Part shown: piece by piece, positions 61,960 through 64,000 of the stretch | How the letters are laid out: each line of letters opens with the position of its first letter | Numbering within the stretch: position 1 is the first letter of the stretch | Assembly: GCF_026891975.1 (NCBI RefSeq) | Contig: NZ_JAPTGB010000003.1 | Location: forward strand, 62,001-126,000 | Source: Methanocorpusculum petauri | GTDB taxonomy: Archaea; Halobacteriota; Methanomicrobia; Methanomicrobiales; Methanocorpusculaceae | Direction: 5' to 3' | DNA length: 64,000 nucleotides | Notes under the pieces: model-generated | Databases searched by the model: none | Told to the model about the DNA's origin: nothing | Seen by the model: only the letters and a program-made list of their open reading frames with translations | Made by a program: the position numbers and the translations under genes

Positions 61960-62520
61960 TTACAATCCGCAGATTTCGCGGAGAAGTTTTTCCGCCTCGC
62001 GTTCGCGGGGGCCGCCGCATTTGGCAACCACACCCAGATGATACTCGATGAGATCGCGGAGACGGTCATCCTTGTTGTACACATATCTCGTTGCATGTAC
62101 CGTTGCGTCGATGATGCTGTTGAAGCCCCGGTTGATCGGGTGCGGTTCCTCGCGGATATACTCGGATGCCACCGGCAGAAGATCGATGTAATAGGTTTCC
62201 TCGGTTTCATGCAGAACGGTTGTCCGGAACGCCATCCATGCGTCTGCGGAAAGCAGCCGCTGCATCACGATGCCGCCGACAAATACATCCGCCAGATCGT
62301 CAGCTGCGACGTCCGAAAACGCATATTGCGGATAGAGGTAACAGTCCGAAACAAAGTTTGCTGTAACCCAGCCGTACTCAAGGATGTTCGCAGCTGTCTT
62401 TGATCCCTTGAACAGAATCATCCGCGGGGAGATGCCCGGTTTTACGATGATGCCCATCGGGGCAGCATTGTCTTTTGTAACCGCAATTACTTCGGTGATT
62501 CCTTCGCCTAACAGTCCCAT
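61960..62520 (-). CDS. DUF447-family flavin-binding-like protein
   Basis: The product is about 186 residues, with DUF447 features: GITEVIAVTKDNAAPMGIIV, GSKTAANILEYGWVTANFVS and the end FNSIIDATVHATRYVY. The fold is that of FMN-binding split barrels (pyridoxamine-oxidase-like). It is the third gene of a minus-strand chain and overlaps the CitG-like stop by 13 bases. Role unknown; methanogens keep it widely. Confidence 0.85.
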   Translation of the reverse strand: MGLLGEGITEVIAVTKDNAAPMGIIVKPGISPRMILFKGSKTAANILEYGWVTANFVSDCYLYPQYAFSDVAADDLADVFVGGIVMQRLLSADAWMAFRTTVLHETEETYYIDLLPVASEYIREEPHPINRGFNSIIDATVHATRYVYNKDDRLRDLIEYHLGVVAKCGGPREREAEKLLREICGL

Positions 62521-63338
62521 TTCCAACCCTCCAGAAGAGCGGTAAATATTCCTGCAATGCAGATGTCGGCAAGGGAGCCGGGATTGATGCCCGCTTTGAT
62601 GCATTCTCCGTCAAATGCGGCAAGAGATCGTTTGCCGTCCAGAACCTCGCGGGCCTGATACATCACCGCTTCCGCGGTTTTTGCATCAAACTTCTTTGCA
62701 ATAAAGGTGTCCGGATACTCTGCCATGAGGGCAAGAAACATTGCAGGGATCGTGTGTACTCCGCTGTTTTGTGCGATCAGCAGGTCTGCTGCGCGGCGTG
62801 TCAGGGCAAAGCCGTTCGTCCATTCGCGTGCAACCATGTCGTGCGGGGCAGAGTACTCCATTACGTTATACATCGTGATCTGTTCGTCAATCAGCCGTTG
62901 TACCGAGGCCGGATCGTTAACATCCATGGGGTCCTCGGTTCTGACCCGCACCTGTGTCAGGCCGAATGCTTCATAGAAGAGGACTGCATCAGTCACGGTT
63001 GTTTTTTTCACCAGTTCCGCCGCGCCGGCAATTCCTCTGCCTGCAATTAACGGCAGAAGAAGAAGAAACGCGCCGAAGTGTGTGTTGCCGCCGTTGTGCA
63101 TGTTTGTGCGTGCGACTGCATCGCGCATCGCTTCGCCGATGGAGAGACGGCCTTCTTCAACAGCGGAAAAAACCGGTTTTGCCAGAACTGCCGAGGAAAG
63201 AAAATGATCGAGCCGGGTGTCTTCGTAGTCGTGACACCGGTCAATGTTGCCCGGTTTTCCGCGGGCAGTGACTTCAAGGAGCATGGCAAACTGCGCGAGC
63301 TCTGCAAGAGAGGCGGGTTTAACAGTCGGTTGGGACAT
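62508..63338 (-). CDS. CitG-like (triphosphoribosyl-dephospho-CoA synthase family) protein
   Basis: The product is about 276 residues of the CitG/MdcB family. Hallmarks are LLEVTARGKPGNIDRCHDYE at the start, TNMHNGGNTHFGAFLLLLP in the middle and AGINPGSLADICIAGIFTAL at the end. In bacteria such enzymes make the prosthetic group of citrate lyase; methanogens lack that enzyme, so another product is expected. It overlaps the marker-9 gene by 20 bases and DUF447 by 13 bases. Confidence 0.85.
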   Translation of the reverse strand: MSQPTVKPASLAELAQFAMLLEVTARGKPGNIDRCHDYEDTRLDHFLSSAVLAKPVFSAVEEGRLSIGEAMRDAVARTNMHNGGNTHFGAFLLLLPLIAGRGIAGAAELVKKTTVTDAVLFYEAFGLTQVRVRTEDPMDVNDPASVQRLIDEQITMYNVMEYSAPHDMVAREWTNGFALTRRAADLLIAQNSGVHTIPAMFLALMAEYPDTFIAKKFDAKTAEAVMYQAREVLDGKRSLAAFDGECIKAGINPGSLADICIAGIFTALLEGWKWDC

Positions 63339-64000
63339 CGGCAAAAATCTTCTCCATGATTCCGTCCGAAAGCTCCCGTTTTATTGCCATATATTCATTC
63401 TTTGCAAGCGGCAGGGATTTGAGTGTCATGTCGCGGAACATGCAGGGGGTTGAGGATTTGCAGCACCAGGCAAGACTGCCGAAACAGGTATGACTGCCTT
63501 TTGAAAGTTCAGTGCCGTCCGTCAACTCCTGTTTGAGTGCGAGGTACTCCTGACGGCTCATGCCGATTGTGTCAAGTGTCGGTAAAAGCGGGCACTGCTT
63601 GACCGGCATGCAGCAGAAGGTAAGGGAACGCAGGTCACCGCCGCGGCAGAGCTGTTTCGGTGCGTTGTACCAGCCGTTTTCTTCGGCGGTTGCACGGATG
63701 TAGCGGTCAAGAAGCTGGAGGGTTGCAACGTTTGCCGAACGGGCAAGGGAAACCATGTCGGCACCGTGCGAGAACATGTCCATCATTTTGTCGGGTGCGT
63801 TGATGCTGTTATTTGCAATAAGAGTCAGGGGGCAGCTGTTTCTGATCTGCCGGATGCGGGTGTAGCCAGTGTCCATCAGGTCAACATGCAGGATGTCGGC
63901 ACCGGCAGCCCAGAGTTTTCGTGCAAGCAGCCGGTCATCGGTTACGCCTGCACGGGTTTTGACGGAGACGCAGACACCTTCTGCGTGAAGGGCGCGGACA
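63319..64000 (-). CDS. Methanogenesis marker 9 / Dus-like protein, N-terminus missing
   Basis: The frame runs off the window's end, leaving about 227 C-terminal residues. The first part is a TIM-barrel end (LWAAGADILHVDLMDTGYTR, then LIANNSINAPDKMMDMFSHG), as in dihydrouridine synthase-like FMN proteins. The C-terminus has a Cys-rich module (CCMPVKQCPLL, then GSHTCFGSLAWCCKSSTPCM) typical of the marker 9 protein; these Cys may hold an iron-sulfur cluster. It is the first gene of the overlapping minus-strand chain. Confidence 0.8.
   Translation of the reverse strand, partial: VRALHAEGVCVSVKTRAGVTDDRLLARKLWAAGADILHVDLMDTGYTRIRQIRNSCPLTLIANNSINAPDKMMDMFSHGADMVSLARSANVATLQLLDRYIRATAEENGWYNAPKQLCRGGDLRSLTFCCMPVKQCPLLPTLDTIGMSRQEYLALKQELTDGTELSKGSHTCFGSLAWCCKSSTPCMFRDMTLKSLPLAKNEYMAIKRELSDGIMEKIFADVPTDC

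Overview
This window is a piece of a methanogenic archaeon's chromosome, most likely from the order Methanomicrobiales. Markers are F420H2:NADP oxidoreductase, CofE, methanogenesis marker protein 2, MtxX, a marker-9-type protein, an archaeal histone, TFE, archaeal eIF1, Sec61 beta, CDP-archaeol synthase and a tetraether-lipid radical SAM enzyme. A Methanocorpusculum-like genome would fit the mid-range GC content and the many PGF-like surface proteins, but the genus is a guess. There is no rRNA and no CRISPR array. One tRNA gene (Leu, anticodon UAG) is visible.

Layout. 1-6.4 kb: the end of an RND exporter, acylphosphatase, a pyruvate-kinase-C-like protein, a membrane protein, fno, glutamate dehydrogenase, a winged-helix protein and serS. 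6.4-13.1 kb: an accessory island with palindromes, an amber-interrupted tail-like gene, a dying transposase, a repeat-rich adhesin and a mosaic pilin. 13.2-15.3 kb: the mmp2-mtxX pair and a histone gene. 15.6-20.6 kb (minus): a lipoprotein, an APC permease, an aldehyde dehydrogenase and a PEGA lipoprotein. 20.6-34.5 kb (minus): a large surface and transport region. It holds a protein that joins an intrinsic-factor-like alpha/alpha barrel to a BtuF-type binding domain, a DtxR-like regulator, a small anchored protein, a giant PQQ-propeller/PKD/DUF4430 protein, a second DUF4430 protein, a sugar isomerase-like protein and the BtuD/BtuC transporter. Then come an AAA ATPase and the tRNA-Leu gene.

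35.7-45.3 kb holds zinc-ribbon proteins, cofE, a tRNA-editing-like protein, Sec61 beta, an amidohydrolase, two UspA proteins, a CBS protein, two thioredoxin-like proteins, a class II aldolase, argF, purD and pyrE. 45.4-55 kb holds the carS/tes lipid locus, a methyltransferase-like protein, tex, DUF2115, eIF1, TPR, flavodoxin, SWIM and Nif3 genes. 55.1-57.7 kb is a translationally coupled operon for sulfur insertion into homocysteine (DUF39-CBS, NIL-ferredoxin, UPF0280). 59-62 kb is a chain of overlapping genes (winged helix, Trm56, ATP-grasp, TFE, HD). 62-64 kb is an overlapping minus-strand chain (marker-9/Dus-like, CitG-like, DUF447).

The most interesting system is the 20.6-34.5 kb region. 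Both structural halves of animal cobalamin carriers (alpha/alpha barrel and DUF4430-type beta domain) occur here on archaeal surface proteins next to BtuF, BtuC and BtuD components. I infer a corrinoid-scavenging surface system. This rests on domain recognition by eye and needs profile searches and binding tests.
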